From contig KN884481.1 of assembly GCA_000934455.1 (NCBI GenBank), positions 87,758-119,121 of the forward strand: a stretch of 31,364 nt of DNA, read 5' to 3'. Below are positions 11,017 to 21,359 of this stretch, one piece after another. The stretch's first letter is position 1; every line of letters starts with the position of its first letter. This stretch comes from Apostichopus parvimensis (lineage: Eukaryota > Echinodermata > Holothuroidea > Aspidochirotida > Stichopodidae). The notes beneath the pieces are model-generated. The model ran no database searches and was not told the DNA's origin. It saw only the letters and a list, made by a program, of their open reading frames with translations. The translations under genes were made by a program, and so were the position numbers.

Positions 11017-11628
11017 CTCGATCCTCTCATCATCGGCATGTAATGAGGTGGCTCCTTCCTATATATTTGGTTACCTCAAAAGTTGACAAAATGATTGAGT
11101 TTACTTCGCTTTCTAGCTAAAGGCAGACTATAGCTTGAGAATGTCAAAAGGAGTAAATTCAACATGTTGACAGTCCGTGCTGCACCCTAACCTTTCCAAT
11201 TAAAGTCTTGATGGCTCTAACTCTGGCAGATGGACTGACAGATTTGAGGCCAACCATTAACAAAACAAGAGAAGGAAAAAAAAAGGAGTTTTAATATGAA
11301 ACCCAAACCGTCCCATTAAGTTTGCAGAAAATAAAGCAACACAAACTCGGAGTCGTTAAACACTCGAGGTTTAACATCCTGTCGAACGAATGTAAGTGCA
11401 GGGCGGTAAAGAAATATGACCAATGCGACACATGCTTTCCCCGCAAACAGGAATCAATCTTATTCCCTTTTTCTTCTAATTTTTCTCCTTATTTTGTCTC
11501 CTTTTTTTCTCATCTTTTATCAGGTTTAAGATAAAATGTGATATAAAAAGGCATCACATATACTTGCATCGTGAAAAATGTAAACTGGATATCATATATA
11601 AATCTACATACTACATACATGTACAACC

Positions 11629-11648
11629 TAACATTAGGCCTAATGTTA
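11629..11648. repeat. Perfect 20-bp palindrome
   Basis: TAACATTAGGCCTAATGTTA reads the same on both strands and has no spacer. The symmetry ends exactly at these bases. It has no recognised function. Confidence 0.9.
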
Positions 11649-12465
11649 TACAAAGTTCGGTATTAACGGTTTATCGTCACTACCTGTGAGTCATTGCAGA
11701 TCTAATTTAATGGTTGCCAATTCGTCCAAAATAAATTTGAAACGTACTGGAGTAGCCAGCTACCGAATTTTACCGACCAAACTAGAAAGGGTCCCTGTAA
11801 ATATTAAAGTCAAATCATACCAAAAGATTTTCTTCTCTCATTATCCATTATCCTTCCTTTATTTTTTTATTTAATTTTTGTAAACCGTATGTTTACAAAT
11901 TATAACTCTAAATTATTTGAAAGTGATGGTAGCAGCGACTTTACTGCTTGACATATTTTGGTTTTAAAACTGACAACTAAAAGTTTACGGATCAACAACT
12001 GTAAAAATCTCTACTCTAAATATCAAGTTCTAATCTCGAATGAAAAATCTCCTTGACACTTGATTAAACTCAGCATTCTGTGAATTTCAGCAGACTTCTT
12101 ATTATAAATCACATATGTTTAACAATACACACAAACTTAACTGCCCCATAAAACCCCCAAAAAACAACAGGCAATTCAATCCAGATTTGCTTAAACTTTA
12201 AATTTTTCAATTAAAAATTTGAATCCAAGCTCTGGATCTTCTTAACCCAAATCCCCTCCACATTATCTAACCTAATTTCAGCTGCCACGAAGAAGCAAAA
12301 AGCCTTTAAAATTTCCTTGAAATCAAGATCACCATCAAACAAAAGATAGATTTGATGCATGATCTAGTTCAGACAATTTGCATATTACATGGAGGTAACA
12401 GAGAGAGGAGAAACAATACACCTCAAACTCGATACAGATCATTTTGAGTTCGTGCTAAAGTGAAC

Positions 12466-12483
12466 GTACATGTATACATGTAC
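12466..12483. repeat. Perfect 18-bp palindrome beside the assembly gap
   Basis: GTACATGTATACATGTAC is fully self-complementary and lies 58 bases from the start of the N run. Confidence 0.9.
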
Positions 12484-12541
12484 TGCAAGCAACGGACAAC
12501 AACTGATTTCCTGCATGAAATTGCTTCACAATAGATATAGA

Positions 12542-13166
12542 NNNNNNNNNNNNNNNNNNNNNNNNNNNNNNNNNNNNNNNNNNNNNNNNNNNNNNNNNNN
12601 NNNNNNNNNNNNNNNNNNNNNNNNNNNNNNNNNNNNNNNNNNNNNNNNNNNNNNNNNNNNNNNNNNNNNNNNNNNNNNNNNNNNNNNNNNNNNNNNNNNN
12701 NNNNNNNNNNNNNNNNNNNNNNNNNNNNNNNNNNNNNNNNNNNNNNNNNNNNNNNNNNNNNNNNNNNNNNNNNNNNNNNNNNNNNNNNNNNNNNNNNNNN
12801 NNNNNNNNNNNNNNNNNNNNNNNNNNNNNNNNNNNNNNNNNNNNNNNNNNNNNNNNNNNNNNNNNNNNNNNNNNNNNNNNNNNNNNNNNNNNNNNNNNNN
12901 NNNNNNNNNNNNNNNNNNNNNNNNNNNNNNNNNNNNNNNNNNNNNNNNNNNNNNNNNNNNNNNNNNNNNNNNNNNNNNNNNNNNNNNNNNNNNNNNNNNN
13001 NNNNNNNNNNNNNNNNNNNNNNNNNNNNNNNNNNNNNNNNNNNNNNNNNNNNNNNNNNNNNNNNNNNNNNNNNNNNNNNNNNNNNNNNNNNNNNNNNNNN
13101 NNNNNNNNNNNNNNNNNNNNNNNNNNNNNNNNNNNNNNNNNNNNNNNNNNNNNNNNNNNNNNNNNN
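12542..13166. other. Assembly gap (625 N)
   Basis: This is an unbroken run of N. The flanks are ordinary AT-rich sequence. Long open frames crossing it are artefacts of the undetermined bases. Confidence 0.99.
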
Positions 13167-14097
13167 TTTTTTTGTGGTTCATGGTTCCGGCGATGCATCC
13201 CTGTACTGTTGCATCATCATTAATAGATTGTGACATAGCCAGAGTATAAATGTGTCTTAATTTACATAACACTGTATTAACAATATGTATATATATTGTA
13301 TCTCCATTTCCTGACGTAACAACTGTGAACATACCGGAACACGCAAATGCATATATATATATTCCACTCAGACATTCTGATCATGCACACGGTGAAATTT
13401 AAAACCCGATACTTTCCCCCCAACCCCCCCCCCCAATGTTGTGTTTTAAACCGACAATCACGTCACAGATCATTTATCTTGCTAGGAAATGAATCCGTAC
13501 GTACATACGGCCGGCCGAGGCTGGAAATCTCGGCTGGCGATGCTACATGACATAACAGTCCCACATCGCTGGGATGATTGATGTAGACATCCTCTACCAC
13601 GAGAAGAGACAATGACGAGAGGTTGGGGAGAGAGAGAGGACATGGCATGTTTGCACATCTTGTTGTTTATACGTGTCTGCACATATCAGAGGGAGGGGAC
13701 AAAACTTCAACGTACACTTCAAGTATATATATCATTTACGAGTGCCGCCTTCCAACCGTCGTGATTCGATCAGCTATCCGGACGGACACAACCGATGCAG
13801 CACATTGTCTTTAACAACCAGATACCAGTATGTTTCCAGGAAAATATGGAAACGGTTGACGTCAGCAGTCATTAACTAAAGCACTATCACCAAGACAACT
13901 CAATTATGTGGAAGAGTTTTCTTGGTTTTTCCTACCTGCATAAACATTTAACAGCCATGATATGGAGACTTCTTTCAGATATATAGTCAAGCTTGCATGC
14001 TTGGATGTATATTGCAGCTTCCTTCTGACAGAACCATGCATTCTATGATCACCCTGCAATATATATATATCGACTGAATTACGAGGCAAACATTTCT

Positions 14098-14127
14098 GAT
14101 AGATAGATAGATATATACATAGATACA
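14098..14127. repeat. (GATA)n microsatellite
   Basis: GATAGATAGATAGATA is followed by diverged ATACATAGATACAG units. Confidence 0.85.
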
Positions 14128-14521
14128 GAGTCAAGTTTCTTAATTTTTTCAACCAATTTGTCCCGGTTCACATCCGGTCACTCTTTCTGTATATTTGCTC
14201 GAACCCGGAAGAAGAGTCACGGTTTTTTTTACTCATTTTTACCGACTTTTTTCGGTATCATGATAAAAGGTAGCTCTTGCAGCATGGGTTGATATTTCCC
14301 TGCCTGCCAGTGTGCATACAAATGGTCTTAAAGAAAACACTGACAAATTAAGAAAGCAACTCTAGAGATTTTTGAGTGGTACAAAATCACCAGGTGAAAA
14401 AAAAATGTGTGATATAGTACCGTAGAATGGTAGATTTAGAAGGTAGACCATTCCTGAGGGCAGAAGCTAGAAATCGATTCTAGGATAGGTGGGGGGGGGC
14501 ATAACATTTTCCTAACAGGTC

Positions 14522-14684
14522 GAATGACAGTAAGTTAAACCAACCATTTCAGTAAAACAAGGGATCAGCCACTGTTCGTAAATGACAAGTCAAATCAACC
14601 ATTCAGAAAACCAAGGGATCAGCCACTGTATGTAAATGCCAAGTTAAACCAACCATTTCAGAAAACCAAAGGATCAGCCACTGC
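14522..14684 (+). repeat. 54-55-bp tandem repeat, three units
   Basis: Units begin at about 14522, 14580 and 14634. Shared words in order are AAATGACAAGT, TAAACCAACCATTTCAG, AAAACCAAGGGATCAGCCACTG and TGTAAATG. GGATCAGCCACTG recurs at 14562, 14616 and 14671. The array ends about seven bases before the retroelement protein remnant begins at 14691, so it may mark that element's insertion or truncation point. Confidence 0.9.
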
Positions 14685-14690
14685 AAGTTA

Positions 14691-15480
14691 TACTATCCCC
14701 CAAACATTGTCAAACACATACCAACAACTACCAACAAAAAAATATTGGAACTCTCGTCCAGCAGGCCAGTCTTTGACAGTGCCCCCCCCTACAACGAAAC
14801 CTTAAATTGAGTGATTACAAAGCAGGCCTGTAATATGAAGAACCTAAGCAACAAAATCCTAAAAAAGGAGAAAGCCCCCCCACCGAAGCATAACTTGGTT
14901 CAACCCACCCTTCAGCAAAATGAAGCGTAGGGGCAATCTTTTCAAAACTCCTAGCCAAGCACTTTCCAACATCACACAGACTACATAAGATATATGCAAC
15001 CATAATAGCTACAGATGCATGGGGACCTTGCAATTAATCATCACCGCACATAAGTCTCAAAAATCCTTGCAAAATACACCAAACCCCCAGAAGGAATGCA
15101 ACTGCAGGAAGCCTGATGAATGTCCCTTGAACGGCAAATGCTTGGCAACAGAAATTGTACGTACAAGGCGTCGGAACGGCACAACAATACCTGTCATTCA
15201 CATATTGGCATGTGAGGTGGACCATTCAAGACGAGTTTGTCTGGGACTTCAAAGAGAACAAGCAAGATTTCTCGATCACATGGTCAACCTTGAAACGCGC
15301 CCGCGCCAACAAAAAGACCTCTTGCGTAATACAACTTGTGCCTAGAAGAAAAGTTTCCGATCATCACAGCTCGCTCGCAGAAAATATAAACAAACTCTAC
15401 AAAAGAAATCGATCTTGTGTCCAAATAAGGACATGGAGGGTCACTGAACCGTGGAAGGAGAAAGCTGTGAGTTTGTTCGA
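14691..15480 (+). pseudogene. Frame-shifted remnant of a GIY-YIG (Penelope-like) retroelement protein, C-terminal part
   Basis: Collinear blocks in changing frames match the region after the reverse transcriptase and the endonuclease tail of a widespread retroelement protein. YPPNIVKHIP opens at 14691, with PVFDSAPPYNETL just after, then a TGA. WFNPPFSK is at about 14896. FSKLLAKHFPTSHRLHKIY is at about 14939-14995. A Cys motif C-x-C-x5-C-x5-C (CNCRKPDECPLNGKC) is at 15097-15141. VWDFKENKQDFSITWSTLKR is at about 15239. NLCLEEKF is at about 15333, and a degraded basic C-terminus follows. The frame changes at least five times with several stops, and the segment expected to carry the first GIY-YIG residues is degraded or partly deleted. 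The 5' part, including the reverse transcriptase, is absent, as in 5'-truncated retrocopies. Assignment to Penelope-like elements rests on the GIY-YIG-type tail and is from memory. Confidence 0.75.
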
Positions 15481-16299
15481 AAGGGAGTTTCCCGGTCTTA
15501 GAGAATAACTTGCCTGAAGATCGCTTTTGTGCATGAAACTTTAAGTAGCACGACTCTATCCTGACTCCATTATTTTATATGTACCCCTACCTGCAATCTG
15601 TGTGTGGATCATACAGGCTGGCATGAGCGCTGTTTACTCAGTGGGTATATAGACTATATGGATATGTAGGACAATGGCCTTTCCTTTAATTACCCTGTTT
15701 GTACTTGCATCTGGTAACCTGAGACCGTCCCGATGCGGTTGCTTTAGATATTTCTCTGTTTAATAAATACACTCATTAAGGGTTGTTGAACTCTTCCGCA
15801 AAAAAAAAAAACCGGTCAGGTATGGCACGAATCTGGTGGTTTCATCTACTTGATAAGGCAGGTAATGAAGATACATTGAAACACTTTGGATACAATGCAG
15901 ATCATTACACTCCACCCTCAGGAGATCTGGGTCGCCGACACAGGGTCAAAACATGGCTGCAGATCATTTTCAGAGAGAGTAACGATTACATTTTGTCAAT
16001 CGCGTTTTGTTAATAGTCTCTGAAAAGAACAGCTATACTCAGAGGTGAATTATGTTTCTTTTATGTATTTGTTTTCCTATTAGTCAGATCTATAATTAAT
16101 TGACTTATATTATTGTCAGTGTGATAAAATAAGAGTTTCAGCTGGTCAATGTTTTGTAACTTTTGTAGCTAATTAGTTAATTAGACAGATTCATGAAATT
16201 ATGTATGATCAAGAGATCATTACTGCCAGAAATTAAAAGTAATCGCATAGTTTCACAAGAAAACCGTAGTTAAAACAGTAGTTATGGAATTTTACAAAA

Positions 16300-16410
16300 A
16301 CCTTTGCTCAGTAATGATAGAATGAACCATGTGAAAGTTACAACTGGATCCATTGAGTGAGGAAATTATTATTATAGAGACTGGATTCTCTGGCATTACA
16401 AATACATAAA
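16300..16410. repeat. Degenerate short-period repeat, left part
   Basis: Words such as ACCATGTGAAAGTTACAACT, GGATCCATTGAGTGAGGAAATT and GGATTCTCTGGCATTACAAA look like diverged units of the same motif seen at 16945-17210. A LINE tail lies between the two parts. Confidence 0.4.
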
Positions 16411-16514
16411 CAAAGCCTTGTTCACTTTTAAGAGTGCAAGGGGGGATCTTCGTCTGACATACTTGATCCTCTACCCGTTCTTGAATGTGGGGGGCGTCCA
16501 GGGTCAGCTTCATT

Positions 16515-16908
16515 AATTTCATTTCATTTATTTCGTCTATACATAAGAACAATAGAACAAAGTGGTATAGTATAAACAGGACACTAGAAAAACAATAGTA
16601 GTTTATCGAGCTAGCGACCAAAAAATAACAAATAACAATGAAAGAAGGTAACAATTGAGAGTAGAGAAAAATAGACATGAGATAATCAATACTCAGTCAG
16701 CGTAGTTTTCAATTAGGTGGGCTTCCAGTTTGCGCTTAAACGTTACATAAGATTTAACAGTTTTTACATCATTCGGAAGCACTTTCCAGGTTTTATAGCA
16801 GTAGTTATTCAAGAGTAATTTACCGTGTTTAGAGTGATGTCTGCTAACTGAAAAATGGGTATTATTCCCAACCAGAGGGAGCGCAATATCCTGACCCTCC
16901 TTGCATTT
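16515..16908 (-). mobile_element. 3' end of a non-LTR retrotransposon (LINE), 5'-truncated
   Basis: On the minus strand, bases 16908 down to 16693 are open for 71 codons ending in TGA. The peptide includes GNNTHFSVSRHHSKHGKLL, then YKTWKVLPNDVKTVKSYVTF and KRKLEAHLIENYAD. The W-x-x-LP-x(2-3)-K...F-K-x-x-L pattern is typical of the extreme C-terminus of reverse-transcriptase ORFs in CR1/L2/Jockey-like LINEs. About 150 bases of AT-rich 3' UTR follow, then a tail of AAATGAAATGAAATT-type repeats near 16509-16535, matching LINEs that end in short tandem repeats. An in-frame TGA lies just upstream (16909-16911), so only the tail of the ORF survives. The clade is not certain. Confidence 0.65.
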
Positions 16909-16944
16909 TCAAATGTGAACGAGGCCCAAGTGAGGCTTAGTGCC

Positions 16945-17210
16945 AGAACCATGTGAAGCTACAATTATTGACTGTAACATATATATGTAAAAAGCTTCAA
17001 TATATGGAGCATTAACCTATATAAGCTGGCTTCTGTGAGGTAACTATATCAGATACTGAGTGAGAAATGGATCAAATAAAGTTACAATTAATTCAATCAT
17101 GTAGGGACACAATTAAATATGGATCATATGAGGGTAACAATGAATAGGATGATCCTGTAAAAATTACCATTTAACCTGCGATCACATGAAGTTACAACTA
17201 AAACTATACA
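16945..17210. repeat. Degenerate 26-30-bp tandem repeat, right part
   Basis: The approximate consensus is GGATCATATGAAGTTACAATTAA. Units are ATCAAATAAAGTTACAATT (17071), ATCATGTAGGGACACAATT (17096), ATCATATGAGGGTAACAAT (17123), ATCCTGTAAAAATTACCATT (17152) and ATCACATGAAGTTACAACT (17181), with weaker units at about 16949 and 17034. The period is about 26-30 bases. It looks like an old satellite or minisatellite. Confidence 0.55.
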
Positions 17211-17214
17211 TTTT

Positions 17215-20200
17215 TGCTGTTGACTTCAAATATGTGATACTAGGTTACAATGACCGGGCTAACTCAATGAGGGCTCCCGAAATTACAGACAGCTTATCGA
17301 GTTTAAAGTCAGTGTTTTGCCAACACAGTGACTGCATCCAACCTAGTTACGCTCACAAACTGAAGGCTCTGATGACAACCTCTAAGTTTCCGATCCTCTC
17401 TCATCACTGCTGAAATAACATTGAAATGAGAAATCCCTGACGTGTTTACACACACACACACCTGTAATTTATAAAATGGACTCAAATGAAACTAAACTGA
17501 ATACAGACTGTTTTTAAACAAATGTAATTTTCGCCCAAGATAATGGCATATCATTCCATTCCCCCCCCCCCCACCGAAAAAAAAAAATGAAAGACTGGAG
17601 GCTTTGTCGAACATTTGTGTAGTTATCCATTGACATGAGAGAGGGAAATGATGTTTAATAAATGTCTATCAGCCTTATATATGTTTTCAAAATGCGCAGT
17701 TCTTTTGTAGATCTCACTATAGCTGATGTTTGGTACAAACAAACATCCTACCTCGACGACGGAGATAATGTACGACAGTCCCGCAGTCACGGTACTCCAA
17801 AGAGGCTCCCATTTCAGCCGGTTGTCATGGCAATGACGTCATCATGTGTAAGAAGAACCTGACTTGAGGGTTGCTAACACACTACTTGATCCATAAAGAT
17901 TGGTACAATGTGGATTTTTTTTCGCTCTCTTTTTTTGGTTTGTAAGCAAACAGCGTTGAGAACTTAGCCTAGCATAACCCACAGCTGAATCGACCCACAC
18001 TTGGAATTTAGCTGCACGAATCGATACTTGACTGAAAACTTGACACAATTTCAAAGATGTTTTTTGGTTTTTGAGGTCTTAAATGTTTATCTGGTATGAA
18101 TAGACTTTTTACCAATACTCCTCCTCCTCTATGCCTTGTAAGTTCTTCTTACGTAGACCCTGTAAAATCAAGCTCAGAACTAATCTTTGATTGTTCGATC
18201 GCATGTAGATCGAAGAAGGCAAACAAATTCGGTAAACTGAAAGAAGCTTGTTTGCGTTTTCAATGACAAGTTTTCACGGAAAGTCCTGCCAAACTTACAG
18301 AGCAGACATATGTACACAAAAGTATTATATATATGGTTCCAAAAGATTTAAATCCATTGCAAATCCAGACATTTTCCGAAACCATTTCAAGACGACACAC
18401 AGTTTACTGTTTATTATGAATGCCTACACACTAACTGGGACGTACAGTAATGTTAGAATGCCATTGCAACTCTTGCTATATGTATTGCTATCATTATATT
18501 GTAGTTGGGGAGGGGGGGAGGGGGAGGGTGAGGGGATGGATCTGGGAAAACGTTTAAAGAGCCATGATCCCCAAACATGGCATGCTGTAGAATTCATTTT
18601 ACACCATGGTTTAATGCTGTAAAACTGTTCTCACATTCCTTGAACACCTTACATGCTCATGTTAGACTTCAAAACAAAATTCAAGGACTTTCAAGACCAC
18701 AAATTTGATTTTTTTCTTTACCCCTACTTTTCCCCAACTTTTCCTAACAGCATTGGAATCATGATTGTATCATAGTTGATCAAGACGCCAAAATAGAGAC
18801 ACATTAAAGTTTAAGCTGTAACAATTCTCACACTAGCAAGTATTTCATGAGTTTTCTTCAATTCTAACACTCATACAATTTGTTTCCATACATTTATAGA
18901 TGATTTTTCAAAAAAAGAAGCAAATTGGCAGTATTTACTGTCAACTTTTTTCTTGGTAGTATTTGAAATCATTATACTTGACCTCTAGAGGGTCAATCTA
19001 TAATGCTACCTTAAAGCTGTGGATATTGCGGTGAAATTCTCAATTCCATGTTGCAGGGAAACATATATAGGATCACTTCTGACCCATTTTGTCAAAGAAA
19101 AGCTCTCTCAAAAAAAGTTTTGATCAATTAGGTTGAATTTGTTAAAGTAGTATGCAACTATAAACTAGATCCAACCACTACATTGTTTTTCATTGTTTTA
19201 TGTCTATTTTCAACAAATGAAGGTTCAAAGTTTACTGCACATGATTGAACTGAGGGATATGTATGACCTGACCGGGGGTTATATGAACATGGTGACTGGC
19301 TAAAATCTTACGTAGTCACTTTCATATCGGCCAGCTAGCACCTGTTCAAGTTCAAAAAAGAGATGACATCACTGTATCCTATGTCACTTAAAAAATTCTA
19401 TATATGAACCACCTGTCACATATATATTTCAAGTTTAATAGATAAATGTCCCAATTAATGGTTAGACTTCATGATAGATTCAAGTACAAGATAAATAACC
19501 ATCCTTTTACGTCACATCCCGTACACGTTCATAAAACGGAACGTATTATTACACCCGATAAATTTATACACACACATGTTCAGTTTTAAATTCCTTATTC
19601 ACACTGCAGTGATGTGAAGGCTCATGCAGATCTGTTGTGATTTTTTAGTACAGCTGGTTGCTTGCCTTTGTGTGTATATATTGTATGGAAACTATTTTGT
19701 TGGATTTATGTCACAACTGACTTTTGAAGTCTAATCAAAGTATTTTTTTCTTCTTCTTTCAAAGTCAACAGCAGTACTTAGCCATCCCCTAACACACTTT
19801 CACAACACAAGTTGTCTAGCCTAGCTTATAATATAGTTATATAACATATTCATTTAATCATGCTGTTATGGAGAGATATGAGATGCTTCCATAGATAACA
19901 CAGCTTGAAACTTCGGGGTGAATCTTAAGTGGAATTCATCTTCAGAAGTATCACGTGTTTGACACGTATGTATCTGACCAGGAGATGCAAAGCAAGTAAA
20001 ACTGGTCGCTTGGCAGGTTTATAAATTTAAAGAAATGTTTTAAAGCAGCAATTTGCGTTGATTCTCGAGATTTTCCAATCCTAGGATATTATATGATACT
20101 ATACCAATGAAGTAAACTAAGCTAACTGAAAAGTTTCAACTCAAAATATTCCCGAAAAGTGCAAATATATGACATTTTTCTGACATTCGTATTTTGAATC

Positions 20201-20795
20201 TTTGGCTTTGATACACTCCTCCTACTTATAGGAAACTTGTGGATATGTATAACGGACAATGTAATTTGAGTAGCAATGTAAACAAAAATCAGCTGAGGAG
20301 ATGGAATGCGCGAAGGAACAGTTACGCCATATCTATTAGAATACGATACGTAACGAAAATAGAAAACAAAAATCATGTGTGCATGTAGCAACACTTAATG
20401 CTTTGCTAACTACTTACTAGTACGTTCAGTAGGCCTGCGTGTGTGTATACTTTACTGCACTACTAATAGGGTACCGACGCTGAGGGATTACCAATGAATG
20501 AGTCTATTCTTAGCGCCAAGTCATACATAAACATGTGTGCACTGACTGGTTGAATTTGAATTGTCGGTTTTGCAGAGCTGCATGTGATAAATACTAATGA
20601 TCAGATGTGTCTGGGAGACACAAATGTCAGAATCATATAATAGCCTTAATTACTTCCTAATAACCGTTCGCCGTGGGGTAAAGAATCTGAGAAAGTCTTA
20701 CTTTGGTCGTTTGTGATTGTATTATGATAAAAACTAAAAAATTGAGGTAAAATCGCGACTCAACGCAAAATGCTGCTTTAAACATGTAAAATGCT
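17215..20795. other. Non-coding stretch, nothing recognised beyond low complexity
   Basis: Contains (CA)n at about 17448-17461, C and A runs at about 17562-17587, a perfect CRE-like TGACGTCA at 17835-17842 and a quadruplex-capable G tract at 18507-18536. No exon-like block was seen. Under the gene model this is intron. Confidence 0.5.
18507..18536 (+). repeat. G-rich tract, quadruplex-capable
   Basis: GGGGAGGGGGGGAGGGGGAG is followed by GGTGAGGGG. It has at least four G runs of three or more with one- to three-base spacers. Confidence 0.75.
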
Positions 20796-20799
20796 TTAC

Positions 20800-20889
20800 C
20801 TGAGACAAGATGTCGGACACAATCTCCAAAGGAACCTGGTAAACTGCTTGGTCTTGCACGCAGGTATTCAAAGTCATATCAATCATCGC
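20800..20889 (-). CDS. Internal exon of the same unidentified minus-strand gene
   Basis: On the minus strand a long T/C tract (TCTGTTTCTTTCTTTCTC) and TTCTAG precede GCGATG, and the block ends TCTCAG followed by the donor GTAAAG. It is 90 bases, 30 codons in phase 0; the other two frames contain early stops. The peptide starts AMIDMTLNTCVQDQAVY and ends QVPLEIVSDILSQ, a helix-turn-helix-like amphipathic pattern. Joined to the exon at 3716-3904 it reads ...EIVSDILSQ-NGDVLDSVV..., a smooth helical-repeat sequence. The protein is not identified. Confidence 0.65.
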
Positions 20890-21120
20890 CTAGAATAATT
20901 AGAGAAAGAAAGAAACAGATTGCTCATAAAGTTGAGAACTTGAATAATCAATAACCATCTTTACAACAAGTTGTGATAATTCTCAGGCGTCAAAATGCTG
21001 GCTATTTAACTGGCTTTATAATAATGCCACCTATGCCAGTGGATTTTGCCATTGCCAGTAGAAGGAAAAAAGGCACTGGCAATTTTCTGCCAGCTAGTGG
21101 ACATTAAGAACTATAAGCAC

Positions 21121-21354
21121 ATGGTTAGTCCGTTATCAATCCTCAGTCAAAGAATCAACATGGTCAGTCTATTATCAATCCTCAGTCAAAGAATCAGCAT
21201 GGTCAGTCTATTATCAATCCTCAGTCAAAGAATCAGCATGGTCAGTCTATTATCAATCCTCAGTCCAAGAATCAGCATGGTTAACCTGTTATCAATCCTC
21301 AGTCCAAGAATCAGCATGGTCAGTCTGTTATCAATGGTCAGTCAAAGAGGGTCT
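21121..21354 (+). repeat. 39-bp minisatellite, six units
   Basis: Units start at 21121, 21160, 21199, 21238, 21277 and 21316, each beginning ATGGTCAGTCTATTATCAAT or a close variant and continuing CCTCAGTCAAAGAATCAGC. The first five are full length and the sixth is diverged. Because 39 is a multiple of three and the unit lacks stops in one plus-strand frame, the array can be read as repeats of a 13-residue peptide (MVSLLSILSQRIS). That frame has no other gene-like property and is probably a by-product of the repeat length. The third-to-fifth units carry shared variants (CCAAGA, ATGGTTAACCTGTT), as expected of stepwise expansion. Confidence 0.95.
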
Positions 21355-21359
21355 CTGTA

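Larger units (their letters stand above)
3905..20799 (-). other. Inferred large intron (about 16.9 kb)
   Basis: This is the interval between two phase-0 minus-strand exons. The 5' end reads GTAAAGC (from 20799 downwards) and the 3' end reads TTTTATCGCAG (down to 3905). No other block with paired splice sites and a recognisable open frame was found on the minus strand inside it, but short exons could be missed and the N gap hides 625 bases. It contains the repeats and retroelement fragments listed separately. Intron status is an inference from the matched phases. Confidence 0.45.

Noticed and set aside
12455..13332. Open frames of 247-268 codons on both strands across 12.5-13.2 kb
   Set aside because: They run through the 625-base N gap; the open status is an artefact of undetermined bases.
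16292..16678. 128-codon minus-strand frame with hydrophobic start
   Set aside because: It covers the LINE 3' UTR and flank, in a different frame from the recognisable LINE C-terminus; the hydrophobic part comes from T-rich UTR.
17835..17842. Perfect TGACGTCA (CRE-like) site
   Set aside because: An 8-bp motif in 31 kb is near chance expectation, and there is no promoter or transcription start beside it.
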